From NCBI GenBank assembly GCA_902575715.1, contig CACGSI010000011.1:1-32237 (forward strand): a stretch of 32,237 nt of DNA, given 5' to 3'. Under the pieces are notes generated by a model. It did no database searches, was not told where the DNA came from, and saw only the letters and a program-made list of their open reading frames with translations. Positions 9,355-17,398 of the stretch are shown in pieces; positions within the stretch are counted from its first letter, which is position 1, and each line of letters opens with the position of its first letter. Position numbers and translations under genes: made by a program. The DNA comes from an uncultured SAR324 cluster bacterium. Its GTDB lineage: Bacteria; SAR324; NAC60-12.

Positions 9355-10287
9355 ATGTCAAGAATAATAACGGTTGCTGCTGCTCAGTTAGGTCCCATCT
9401 CACTGGAAGAACCTCGATCATCATCTGTACAACGAATGATTACACTTATGAGGGAAGCAAAGAAAAATAATGCTAAATTTGTAGTATTTCCTGAGCTTGC
9501 ATTAACAACATTCTTTCCTCGCTGGTATTTTGAAAAACAATCTGAAATAGATAAATTCTTTGAAATAGAAATGCCTAATGAGGCTACAAAGCCAATGTTT
9601 GAAGAGTCTACAAAATTAAAGATAGGATTTTATCTCGGTTTTGCAGAATTACATGTTGAAGATGGAATTCCCCACCACTATAATACTTCAATCCTCGTCG
9701 ACGATACTGGTAAAATTGTTGGTAAATACCGGAAAATACATCTTCCCGGTCATAAGGAGTATGAATCTTGGCGCCCTTTCCAACATTTAGAAAAAAGATA
9801 TTTCGAAACTGGTAATTTGGGTTTCCCAGTACATCAAGCCTTTGGTGGTACAATCGGGATGTGTATCTGTAATGACCGTAGATGGCCTGAAACTTTTAGA
9901 GTTATGGGACTTCAAGGCGCTGAGCTTATAGCTCTAGGCTATAACACACCATTACATTATCCTCTCGCACCAGAACATGATCATCTTCAGGATTTTCATA
10001 ATCATTTAGTTTTACAGGCAGCAGCATATCAAAATGGGACTTGGATAATAGCAGTTGCTAAGGCAGGTAAGGAAGAAAAATGTGATCTTATAGGTGGAAC
10101 ATGCATAATTGCTCCGACAGGAGAAATTATTACTAAATGCAATACATTAGGAGATGAGCTGATATTTACTGAATGCGACCTAGATCGATGCAAGGAAATA
10201 AAAGAAAATATTTTTAATTTTAGCCTTCATAGAGAACCTGAAAATTATACTATTATTTCATCACCAAAAAATGACGCTACCAAATGA
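9355..10287 (+). CDS. N-carbamoyl-D-amino-acid hydrolase (nitrilase superfamily)
   Basis: This is a cytoplasmic carbon-nitrogen hydrolase that would convert N-carbamoyl-D-amino acids to D-amino acid, CO2 and ammonia. The catalytic triad falls at E47 (FPELALT), K127 (YRKIHLPG) and C172 (CICNDRRWPE), the same numbering as the well-studied Agrobacterium D-carbamoylase. RRWPETFRVMGLQGAEL, the HHYN segment and LQAAAYQNGTW are signatures of that subfamily. The length of 310 is also right. It follows the L-type carbamoylase by 7 nt. A D-hydantoinase/HyuA partner is not seen in the window. A related ureide, such as a purine breakdown product, could be the real substrate. Confidence 0.9.
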   Translation: MSRIITVAAAQLGPISLEEPRSSSVQRMITLMREAKKNNAKFVVFPELALTTFFPRWYFEKQSEIDKFFEIEMPNEATKPMFEESTKLKIGFYLGFAELHVEDGIPHHYNTSILVDDTGKIVGKYRKIHLPGHKEYESWRPFQHLEKRYFETGNLGFPVHQAFGGTIGMCICNDRRWPETFRVMGLQGAELIALGYNTPLHYPLAPEHDHLQDFHNHLVLQAAAYQNGTWIIAVAKAGKEEKCDLIGGTCIIAPTGEIITKCNTLGDELIFTECDLDRCKEIKENIFNFSLHREPENYTIISSPKNDATK

Positions 10288-10292
10288 TTGAT

Positions 10293-11135
10293 TTAAAATC
10301 CTCGTAATGGCATTTCTGGAGACCTTTGAAGCCAATTTGATTGAGGGTAATTTGCATCTCCCTCAATCAAATGCATAGTATAGGCATGCCTTGTTCTCTT
10401 AGAACGATTTGCATAACTCATATGTGGTAGCAAACCATGCAACACTATTAAAGTACCTGCCCTTACTTCTAGAGGAACGAGTTTAGAGGTATCCCAATCT
10501 GATTCGTCAAAGACTTCCATTTCGGTTAAATTCTCATTTTTCCCTCTAAAAAATCTTGATTTCAAACCCATTTTATGTCCTCCAGGAATTGCCCACATGC
10601 AACCATTATCGATCGAAGCATCTTCCAAAGCAAACCAAAAGCCCTTCACGCTTAATGGTTTAGTATAAAGGAAAGTTGAATCCTGATGGCATATTACTTC
10701 CCCTCCTATATAAGGTTGTTTAAAAATAAACATCGATTGTATAATTTTTGGATTCTTAAATCCTATTTCTTTTGTAATTTTTTCTAAACGATTAGTTCTT
10801 GAAAATTTTTCAAAAACTGGATCCAAATCGTGCATTGCATGACCAATCTTATTTATAGAAAACATCTTTGGTTGTTTCAATTCCCCTTTTTCATTAAATG
10901 CTTCTTCTTCAAAAAAACAACGAATTTTATCTCCCGAATTCAAAAAATATTTATCAGAATTTCTTATTTGCTCATTAGTTGTAAATATTGAAACTGATTC
11001 AGAAGGATCGAATTTTTTTACAATTTCTATTGCTCTCTTTCTTAATAATTCACAATCTTCAATTGAAACAAAATCTTCCAGAACTAAGAAGCCTTCTCTT
11101 TTAAAAAATTTTAATTTATCCTTTGTCAAAAACAT
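10293..11135 (-). CDS. Phytanoyl-CoA dioxygenase family protein, PHYHD1-like
   Basis: This is an Fe(II)/2-oxoglutarate oxygenase. The iron ligands are predicted to be H150, D152 (CHQDSTFLYT) and H238 (LLPHMSYA), with R249 binding 2-oxoglutarate. Conserved blocks are YFLNSGDKIR, INKIGHAMHDLDPVF, QSMFIFKQPYIGGEV, NGCMWAIPGGH and NWLQ. These blocks resemble animal PHYHD1 unusually well. I chose the ATG at 11135, giving 280 residues, because AAGG precedes it at about 8 nt and the fold starts there (LKFFKREGFLVLEDF). A longer frame reaches 11174. It ends 5 nt from the stop of the preceding convergent gene and is divergent from oadG. The substrate is unknown. Confidence 0.87.
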   Translation of the reverse strand: MFLTKDKLKFFKREGFLVLEDFVSIEDCELLRKRAIEIVKKFDPSESVSIFTTNEQIRNSDKYFLNSGDKIRCFFEEEAFNEKGELKQPKMFSINKIGHAMHDLDPVFEKFSRTNRLEKITKEIGFKNPKIIQSMFIFKQPYIGGEVICHQDSTFLYTKPLSVKGFWFALEDASIDNGCMWAIPGGHKMGLKSRFFRGKNENLTEMEVFDESDWDTSKLVPLEVRAGTLIVLHGLLPHMSYANRSKRTRHAYTMHLIEGDANYPQSNWLQRSPEMPLRGF

Positions 11136-11235
11136 AGCTACCTTGATTTTCAAAGTAAAAAAGAGTATCCTCAAAAATTATATTATCAAATTTGATTTTT
11201 TTAAAATTCGATAAAAAACAATCTTTAAATACTTT

Positions 11236-11241
11236 TATAAT
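11236..11241 (+). promoter_or_regulatory. Possible -10 element for the oadGAB operon
   Basis: A perfect TATAAT hexamer lies in the divergent phyH-oadG gap. No good -35 is seen at 16-18 nt. If used, it gives almost no leader before the ATG at 11255, but about 31 nt before the alternative ATG at 11279. Confidence 0.25.
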
Positions 11242-11254
11242 AACACAATATTAT

Positions 11255-11503
11255 ATGTTGTTGGAAGGACTGAAACTGATGATTATAGGTATGACAACTG
11301 TCATGCTGTTTTTGGCGTTAATGATTTTTTTTATAGAACTGATTAAATATCTTAACTTGAATTTCAATAAGCTTGAAAAAAACTCTTGTAATAAAAAAGA
11401 AAAATCTGAGTTGCAAACTAGTATTACTAACAATAAAAAAGAATTGCCAATAGAAGTGTTTGCAGCAGCAATCTCTGCATTTGAATCTGATAAAAATAGG
11501 TAG
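11255..11503 (+). CDS. oadG: Sodium-pump decarboxylase gamma subunit (OadG-like)
   Basis: This is the small membrane subunit that assembles the biotin decarboxylase with the Na+ channel subunit. It has one N-terminal transmembrane helix (IIGMTTVMLFLALMIFFIEL), a charged linker of about 40 residues, and a C-terminal VFAAAISAFESDKNR, which matches the VAAIAAA-type tail of OadG. The start at 11255 gives 82 residues and keeps the LLEGLKLM segment aligned with family members. An ATG at 11279 has a GGAAGGA Shine-Dalgarno site and is possible. The longer frame from 11192 has no homologous content. It is followed by oadA after 37 nt, giving the classical G-A-B order. Confidence 0.8.
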   Translation: MLLEGLKLMIIGMTTVMLFLALMIFFIELIKYLNLNFNKLEKNSCNKKEKSELQTSITNNKKELPIEVFAAAISAFESDKNR

Positions 11504-11540
11504 TTTATTTTAAATCACACAAAAACTTGAGGAAAAATTG

Positions 11541-13328
11541 ATGGCAAAAAAAATTATTAAATTTATGGATACATCTTTTAGAGATGGCTTTCAATCTGTA
11601 TTTGGTGGAAGAGTAGCTACTAAAGACTTTATAACGCCTTTAAAAGCTGCGGTTAACGCAGGAATCAGGCATTTTGAAGCAGGGGGTGGTGCTAGATTCC
11701 AAAGTTTATTTTTTTATTGCAATGAATCCGCGTTTGATATGATGGATACATTCAGAAAAACAGTTGGTCCTGATATAGACTTACAAACTCTTGCGAGGGG
11801 AATCAATGTGGTTGCTCTCAGCCAACAACCAAGAGACATGATTGATTTACATGCCAAAATGTTCAAAAAACATGGGATTACTACCATACGAAACTTTGAT
11901 GCCTTAAATGATTTACAGAATTTAAAATTTTCAGGAGAATGTATTACCAACCACGGATTACATCATCAAATTGTAATAGCTTTAATGGATCTACCTCCTG
12001 GTTGCGAAGGAGCACATGATAAAGAATATTATTTAAAGACCTTAAGAAATATTTTAGATTCTGATGTTCCCTTTAATTCTATTTGTTTTAAAGATGCAAG
12101 TGGCACTGCAAACCCAAATAAAATCTTTGAAACAGTTAAAGGTGCCCGAAAATTAGTACCAGAAAATACCCTCTTACATCTACATACTCATGATACCGCC
12201 GGATCTTCAATCAATCAATATATGGGAGCTATTGAGGCTGGAATAGACAAAATTGACTTAGCCATGAGCCCAGTAAGTGGTGGAACAGGACAGCCAGATA
12301 TTCTTACAATGTGGCATGCTCTTAAAGGAACAAACTATTCATTAGATATCGATCCGGAAGAAATAATCAAAGTAGAAGAAGTATTTGAAGAAAGTTTTAA
12401 GGAATATTTTTTCCCTCCGGAATCCAGAATGGTTTCACCTATCATACCTTTCTCGCCAATGCCAGGTGGAGCCCTCACAGCTAATACAATGATGATGAGA
12501 GATAACGGAACTTTACAGCTGTTTCCAAAGGTTATCAAAGAAATGTCTGACGTAGTAAGACTGGGAGGTTTCGGAGCATCCGTTACTCCTGTTTCACAAT
12601 TCTATTTTCAACAAGCATATTTAAACGTTACATTGGGTAAATGGAAAAAAATAAATCCATCTTATGGCGAAATGATTCTTGGTTACTTCGGGAAAACCCC
12701 GGTAGAACCCGACCCTAAAATTATAAAGCTTGCTGAAGAACAACTTCAAAAACCAATTTTCAAAGGGGATCCCCTAAATTTACTAGAACCAGGAATTCCA
12801 AAAGCAGAAAATATTCTCAAAAAAAATAATTTGCCTATCAACGACGAAAACCTTTTTATTGTCGCCAGTTGTGAATCTAAAGGAGTTGATTTCCTGCTTG
12901 GAAATGGAAAAACTTCAATTAGAAAAAAAACCAATCAGGAAGCTCTTATTTCTCCTGAAACTAGTAAATCCGATCTCCCTTCAGAATCCAGAGATTATAA
13001 AATCAGTGTAAATGGTGATATATATAATGTTAGGGTTATTTCTGGTGAATCAAGACAATCACACTCTATAAAAGAAAATTCAGAAACCTCAAAAAATATT
13101 ACTTCCTTAAATAAAGGGACAGAAATATCTGCCCCTACTCCCGGCAACATTTTAAATATAAAAGTAGTTTTAGGAGAAAAAGTATCAGAGAACCAAACAT
13201 TATTAGTCATGGAAGCAATGAAAATGGAATCAGAAGTAAAATCACCGCATTCTGGAAAAATAAAAAATATTCACGTAAATTCTGGAGATACTGTTAAGCC
13301 GGGAGATTTACTTATTACTTTAGAATAA
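11541..13328 (+). CDS. oadA: Biotin-dependent carboxyltransferase subunit (OadA / PycB type)
   Basis: This subunit transfers a carboxyl group from a 2-oxoacid, most likely oxaloacetate, to biotin. The N-terminal barrel has MDTSFRDGFQS, HFEAGGGARFQSLFFY, TIRNFDALND, CFKDASGTANP and the metal site HLHTHDTAG. A PYC/OADA domain follows (PFSPMPGGALTANTMMM). A variable linker is at about 430-520, then a biotinyl domain with MEAMKMES, biotin-lysine K561, at the C-terminus. Sequence blocks resemble the PycB-like subunits of epsilonproteobacteria more than enterobacterial OadA. Neighbouring oadG and oadB argue for decarboxylation coupled to Na+ export rather than pyruvate carboxylation. The ATG at 11541 is preferred over an in-frame TTG at 11538 because GAGG lies 8 nt upstream. 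Confidence 0.88.
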   Translation: MAKKIIKFMDTSFRDGFQSVFGGRVATKDFITPLKAAVNAGIRHFEAGGGARFQSLFFYCNESAFDMMDTFRKTVGPDIDLQTLARGINVVALSQQPRDMIDLHAKMFKKHGITTIRNFDALNDLQNLKFSGECITNHGLHHQIVIALMDLPPGCEGAHDKEYYLKTLRNILDSDVPFNSICFKDASGTANPNKIFETVKGARKLVPENTLLHLHTHDTAGSSINQYMGAIEAGIDKIDLAMSPVSGGTGQPDILTMWHALKGTNYSLDIDPEEIIKVEEVFEESFKEYFFPPESRMVSPIIPFSPMPGGALTANTMMMRDNGTLQLFPKVIKEMSDVVRLGGFGASVTPVSQFYFQQAYLNVTLGKWKKINPSYGEMILGYFGKTPVEPDPKIIKLAEEQLQKPIFKGDPLNLLEPGIPKAENILKKNNLPINDENLFIVASCESKGVDFLLGNGKTSIRKKTNQEALISPETSKSDLPSESRDYKISVNGDIYNVRVISGESRQSHSIKENSETSKNITSLNKGTEISAPTPGNILNIKVVLGEKVSENQTLLVMEAMKMESEVKSPHSGKIKNIHVNSGDTVKPGDLLITLE

Positions 13329-13354
13329 CATGCGTTAGCAAAACTTTTTAACAA

Positions 13355-14917
13355 ATGATCCAAATTTTCTTTTTTTCAACCATAGATATTTCATCAAAGA
13401 ACAAAAAACATTTCTTAATATTTTTATTTTTAATATTTTCAATAATATTTTCTAAAAATTTACTTGCTCAAGAACTTGGAGATGAAGTAAAGATTATCAT
13501 CCCTGCTGGTTCAAAGGTTTTTAGAATTGATAAAAAAATTAATGAGTGGGTTTATCCTGGTGATACTCTTGCAATATTAAAAAATTCTATTGGCAACAAA
13601 ATTAATCTAAAATCAGGAGTTACCGGAAATTTAATTTTCTGGGAACTGGAATTAGCCAAAGAATATTCTTCTGATGAAACTGTTGGAATTATTAAAATAG
13701 ACAAAGTTATCTCAGAAGAAATTTCAAATAGAAAACTAATCAATAAATTACCCAATTTCAGAGAATTATTTTTTAAACTTTACAACTCTACAGGATTATC
13801 CACGATCATTAAAGGGAATGGATTGGATTTTAAAGACGGTATTGGCCGTATAATTATGATCTGTATTGGGCTAATTTTATTGTATTTAGGTATTAGTAAA
13901 AAATTCGAACCTCTTCTACTTATACCAATTGGTTTCGGAGCAATTTTATCAAATATTCCTTTGGCGGGGCTGTCTGAACCCGGCGGTTTACTATTTTACA
14001 TTTACGAAATAGGAATTGCTACAGGCATATTCCCATTGATTATTTTTATGGGTGTTGGTGCAATGACAGATTTTGGACCGATGTTGGCAAATCCAAAAAC
14101 CGCCTTGTTGGGAGGAGCCGCCCAGTTTGGAATTTTTGGAACGTTGTTGGGTGCTTTGGCTTTGAACATTTTACCAGGAATAAATTTTTCCCTCAGAGAT
14201 GCCGCTTCGATAGGAATTATAGGAGGAGCAGACGGTCCGACGGCAATTTTTCTTTCAAGTCAACTTTCTCCACGATTGCTTGGTTCAATAGCAATAGCTG
14301 CATACTCATATATGGCATTAGTCCCTATTATTCAACCCCCTATAATGCGTCTTCTAACTTCAAAGAAAGAGCGCGAAATTGAAATGAATCAGTTACGATA
14401 TGTTTCAACAAGAGAGAAAATTTTATTTCCATTAACTATTATCGGACTTTGCGCAATACTTTTACCTTCTGCTGCGCCTCTTATAGGAATGTTCATGTTT
14501 GGAAATCTTGTAAAAGAATCTGGAGTTGTAAATCGGCTTACAGAAACCATTCAAAATTCATTAATAAATGTTGTAACTATCTTTCTAGGACTTAGCATTG
14601 GCAGCAAATTAGCTGCAAATGAATTTCTTAATCTTGAAACTATAGGTATCCTCATTTTAGGAATGATTGCTTTTTCAATTGGAACTGCTACAGGCGTGTT
14701 AATGGCTAAGTTAATGAACAAAATATCCAAAACTCCTATAAACCCTTTGATTGGAGCAGCTGGAGTCTCTGCGGTGCCTATGGCTTCAAGGGTTGTAAAT
14801 CAAGTAGGACTTGACGCAAACTCACAAAACCATCTATTGATGCATGCAATGGGACCTAACGTATCAGGTGTTATTGGTTCAGCTGTTGCGGCAGGAATTT
14901 TACTTGCTTTATTATGA
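13355..14917 (+). CDS. oadB: Sodium-pump decarboxylase beta subunit with N-terminal extension (OadB)
   Basis: OadB is the polytopic subunit that decarboxylates carboxybiotin and exports Na+. The core from about residue 160 matches K. pneumoniae OadB closely: [42 protein letters not shown] (D293, the essential channel aspartate), [29 protein letters not shown] and [11 protein letters not shown]. The usual protein is about 430 residues. This one has 520, because about 145 residues precede the first core helix. These include a hydrophobic signal-like stretch (20-38, ending LLAQE) and a beta-rich, glycine-spaced region (41-118) that resembles a biotinyl/lipoyl barrel with no MKM lysine. No other Met occurs before residue 168, so the extension is part of the gene. 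It begins 26 nt after oadA. Confidence 0.9.
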   Translation: MIQIFFFSTIDISSKNKKHFLIFLFLIFSIIFSKNLLAQELGDEVKIIIPAGSKVFRIDKKINEWVYPGDTLAILKNSIGNKINLKSGVTGNLIFWELELAKEYSSDETVGIIKIDKVISEEISNRKLINKLPNFRELFFKLYNSTGLSTIIKGNGLDFKDGIGRIIMICIGLILLYLGISKKFEPLLLIPIGFGAILSNIPLAGLSEPGGLLFYIYEIGIATGIFPLIIFMGVGAMTDFGPMLANPKTALLGGAAQFGIFGTLLGALALNILPGINFSLRDAASIGIIGGADGPTAIFLSSQLSPRLLGSIAIAAYSYMALVPIIQPPIMRLLTSKKEREIEMNQLRYVSTREKILFPLTIIGLCAILLPSAAPLIGMFMFGNLVKESGVVNRLTETIQNSLINVVTIFLGLSIGSKLAANEFLNLETIGILILGMIAFSIGTATGVLMAKLMNKISKTPINPLIGAAGVSAVPMASRVVNQVGLDANSQNHLLMHAMGPNVSGVIGSAVAAGILLALL

Positions 14918-15236
14918 AATATATGAATGCTTTTCAAAAATAAGTCCTCTACTTATAAAATATAATAATCAGCATTACGCCAATCTATAGAATACTAAGA
15001 TAATAAATAATTATATAATTATTTTAGCTGATAATTAATTCAAAATTTCTTTAAATAAATACTTTTTTTCTTAATTAAAATTTTTAAATTAAAAATTATC
15101 ACAGAAATCTGATTTAAAAATTTTGGGTATCGTTTGAAAAGAAACCAGATAAATGATAAATTTACTAAGATAAAATCTTTTATCAAGAATTAAAACTAGT
15201 ACTTGTAAAATTTTTTGTAAATTTAGATAGATAAAT
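14918..15236. other. 319-nt AT-rich gap between oadB and malate synthase
   Basis: No plausible coding sequence or RNA gene is seen. The first half is very AT-rich with short AT palindromes. The second half holds the promoter-like and palindromic elements described separately. No convincing GC-rich terminator hairpin follows oadB. Confidence 0.6.
15134..15184 (+). promoter_or_regulatory. Putative malate synthase promoter with palindrome at the start site
   Basis: TTGAAA (15134-15139) and TAAATT (15157-15162) are 17 nt apart. The palindrome GATAAAA-TC-TTTTATC occupies 15169-15184, where transcription would begin, as an operator might. The elements lie about 50-100 nt before the malate synthase ATG. 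AT-rich composition makes both easy to find by chance. Confidence 0.25.
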
Positions 15237-16826
15237 ATGAGTAAAATTAAAATTTTAGGTAAAATGCATCCCGGTTTTGAAAAAATTTTAACCAAAGATG
15301 CTCAAAATTTTTTAATTGGATTACATGAAAAATTTAACTCAAAACGCTTGGCACTCCTAAAGAAGAGATATGAAATTCAACAAAAAATTATTAATGGGCA
15401 AAAACCAAAGTTTCTGAAAGAAACTGAATTCGTTCGAGAAGGAGAATGGACAGTTGCTCCCATTCCGAACGATTTACAAGATCGACGCTGTGAGATTACC
15501 GGTCCTGCCGAAGCAAAAATGATGATAAACGCACTTAATTCTGGAGCAAGGATTTTTATGGTAGACTTAGAAGATTCGATAACTCCAAATTGGTTTAATC
15601 AAATTCAGGGACAGTCGAATATATGCGAAGCATATGAAAAAACTCTAAAATTTACTAGTATTCAGGGGAAAAAATATAGGCTAAATAAGAATTTAGCAAC
15701 AATTATAGTAAGACCTCGTGGTTGGCATTTAGAAGAAAAAAATATCTTCATTAACGAAGAAAGATCCTCAGGATCTTTGATAGACGCAGGATTATATCTG
15801 TTTCATAATATCGAAAGAACATTAAAAAAAGGAACCGGGCCTTATTTTTATCTACCTAAAATTGAAAATCACTTAGAGGCAAGATTATGGAATGAAATTT
15901 TTCTATATTCTGAGAAAGAATTAGGAGGGAAGCCCGGCTCAATAAAGGCTACGGTTCTGCTAGAAACAATTTTAGCTTCATTTGAAATTGAAGAGATAAT
16001 CTATGAATTAAAGGATCATATGGCAGGAATCAACGCTGGTAGGTGGGATTATATGTTTAGTGTTATCAAAAAATTCAGACATCTTCCAGATTTTTTTTGG
16101 CCAGATAGAGCACAAGTGACTATGACTTCACCATTTATGAGAGCATATACTGAGTTATTAGTAAAGACATGCCATAAACGAGGTGCTCATGCAATTGGAG
16201 GGATGGCGGCCTTTATACCTAGCAGAAAAGATCCTGAAATAAATAGAATAGCTCTTGAGAAAGTTCGTCAGGATAAAGAACGTGAAGCAAATGATGGTTT
16301 TGATGGATCATGGGTCGCCCATCCAGATCTTGTCGGAGTATGTACAGAAGTTTTCAGCAAATTTTTAGAAAAAGACCGTGTCAATCAAAAAAATAGAATG
16401 CGAGAAGATGTTAATATTTCAGCTGAAATGATGTTAGATTTTAAAATACCAGGAGGAAAAATTACAGAGTCAGGATTACGTAACAACATAAGCGTAGGAA
16501 TTCAATACATTGCAGCATGGTTAGATGGAACTGGAGCAGTATCAATTTTTAATTTAATGGAAGACGCTGCTACAGCAGAAATAGCGAGATCACAAGTTTG
16601 GCAATGGTGCAACCATTCACAAGGAATTTTGGATGATAATCGCAATATAAATATTGAGATGGTTCAAAAAATGATTCATGAAGAAATTTCAAAAATAAAA
16701 GAATCTCAGGGGAAATATTTCAAAGAAAAAATGATCAATCAAGCAAAAGATATATTTCTTTCACTTATTTCAGAAAAAAACTTTGAAGAATTTCTTACTT
16801 TAAAGGCATATGACTATTTAGATTAA
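15237..16826 (+). CDS. aceB: Malate synthase A
   Basis: Malate synthase condenses glyoxylate and acetyl-CoA to malate. The A-type form is shown by the length (529) and by the blocks RRCEITGPAEAKMMINALNSGA, FMVDLEDS, TIIVRPRGWHL (catalytic arginine), ATVLLETILASFEIEEI (metal-binding glutamate), HMAGINAGRWDYMFS, GGMAAFIPSRKDPEIN and LMEDAATAEIARSQVWQW (catalytic base aspartate). Isocitrate lyase is not adjacent, so glyoxylate may come from elsewhere, for example ureide breakdown. The gene stands alone behind its own upstream region. Its last 32 nt overlap the 3' end of the opposite-strand folK. Confidence 0.95.
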   Translation: MSKIKILGKMHPGFEKILTKDAQNFLIGLHEKFNSKRLALLKKRYEIQQKIINGQKPKFLKETEFVREGEWTVAPIPNDLQDRRCEITGPAEAKMMINALNSGARIFMVDLEDSITPNWFNQIQGQSNICEAYEKTLKFTSIQGKKYRLNKNLATIIVRPRGWHLEEKNIFINEERSSGSLIDAGLYLFHNIERTLKKGTGPYFYLPKIENHLEARLWNEIFLYSEKELGGKPGSIKATVLLETILASFEIEEIIYELKDHMAGINAGRWDYMFSVIKKFRHLPDFFWPDRAQVTMTSPFMRAYTELLVKTCHKRGAHAIGGMAAFIPSRKDPEINRIALEKVRQDKEREANDGFDGSWVAHPDLVGVCTEVFSKFLEKDRVNQKNRMREDVNISAEMMLDFKIPGGKITESGLRNNISVGIQYIAAWLDGTGAVSIFNLMEDAATAEIARSQVWQWCNHSQGILDDNRNINIEMVQKMIHEEISKIKESQGKYFKEKMINQAKDIFLSLISEKNFEEFLTLKAYDYLD

Positions 16827-17331
16827 TTCTCATATTTAATTTTTTTGGTAAATCATCTTTGTTCAGAATTTGCCAATGCTCCCAAATCTTTTTTATTTCA
16901 ATTCCACTTTTTGGATGAATCCAAGTAGGACTAATTTCTAATAATGGTAGCAAAACAAAACTACGTTTTTCTATTTCAGGATGTGGTATATTTAATTCTT
17001 TGGTATTTATTATTTTGTTACCATAACTTAGAATATCAATATCGATATTTCTAGGTCCCCATCTCTCTAACCTAACCCGACCGAGACTTTTTTCAATTTG
17101 CTGACAATTTTCTAAAAGTTGCATAGGATTGATTTTGGTTAAACCAGAAACAACAATGTTATAAAAATTGGGCTGTTTCATTTTTAGAAGTGGTTCACTT
17201 TCATAAATACTAGAAACTCTAAGATTCGAAAGAAAATTTAACTTAAGAACTTCGCAAGCCTTCACAAGAAATTTTTTTCTATTACCCAAGTTGCTCCCTA
17301 AACTTAAATGTACTAAAATATTTTTCGACAT
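16795..17331 (-). CDS. folK: 2-amino-4-hydroxy-6-hydroxymethyldihydropteridine pyrophosphokinase
   Basis: This enzyme adds pyrophosphate to 6-hydroxymethyl-dihydropterin in folate synthesis. It begins with HLSLGSNLGNR and carries the HPPK signature RLERWGPRNIDIDIL, with the two metal-binding aspartates. It continues with LNIPHPEIEKRSFVLLPLLEI. The start at the ATG at 17331 gives 178 residues. The open frame extends to 17472, but that part is not homologous and would overlap rsmD. The stop lies inside the end of malate synthase. It is divergent from rsmD across 67 nt. Confidence 0.93.
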   Translation of the reverse strand: MSKNILVHLSLGSNLGNRKKFLVKACEVLKLNFLSNLRVSSIYESEPLLKMKQPNFYNIVVSGLTKINPMQLLENCQQIEKSLGRVRLERWGPRNIDIDILSYGNKIINTKELNIPHPEIEKRSFVLLPLLEISPTWIHPKSGIEIKKIWEHWQILNKDDLPKKLNMRINLNSHMPLK

Positions 17332-17398
17332 AAAAAAATAATTAATAAAATTTAATAAATTAATATATTCTAAAAAAAAAGCAAAACCAAAATTAAAA

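Noticed and set aside
11192..11254. Longer N-terminus for the OadG-like protein
   Set aside because: Non-ATG start, no homologous content, and the possible -10 TATAAT at 11236 lies inside it.
14990..15100. AT palindromes after oadB as a terminator or replication origin
   Set aside because: Stems are almost pure A/T with no GC core, no T-tract placed after a stem, and no DnaA-box cluster.
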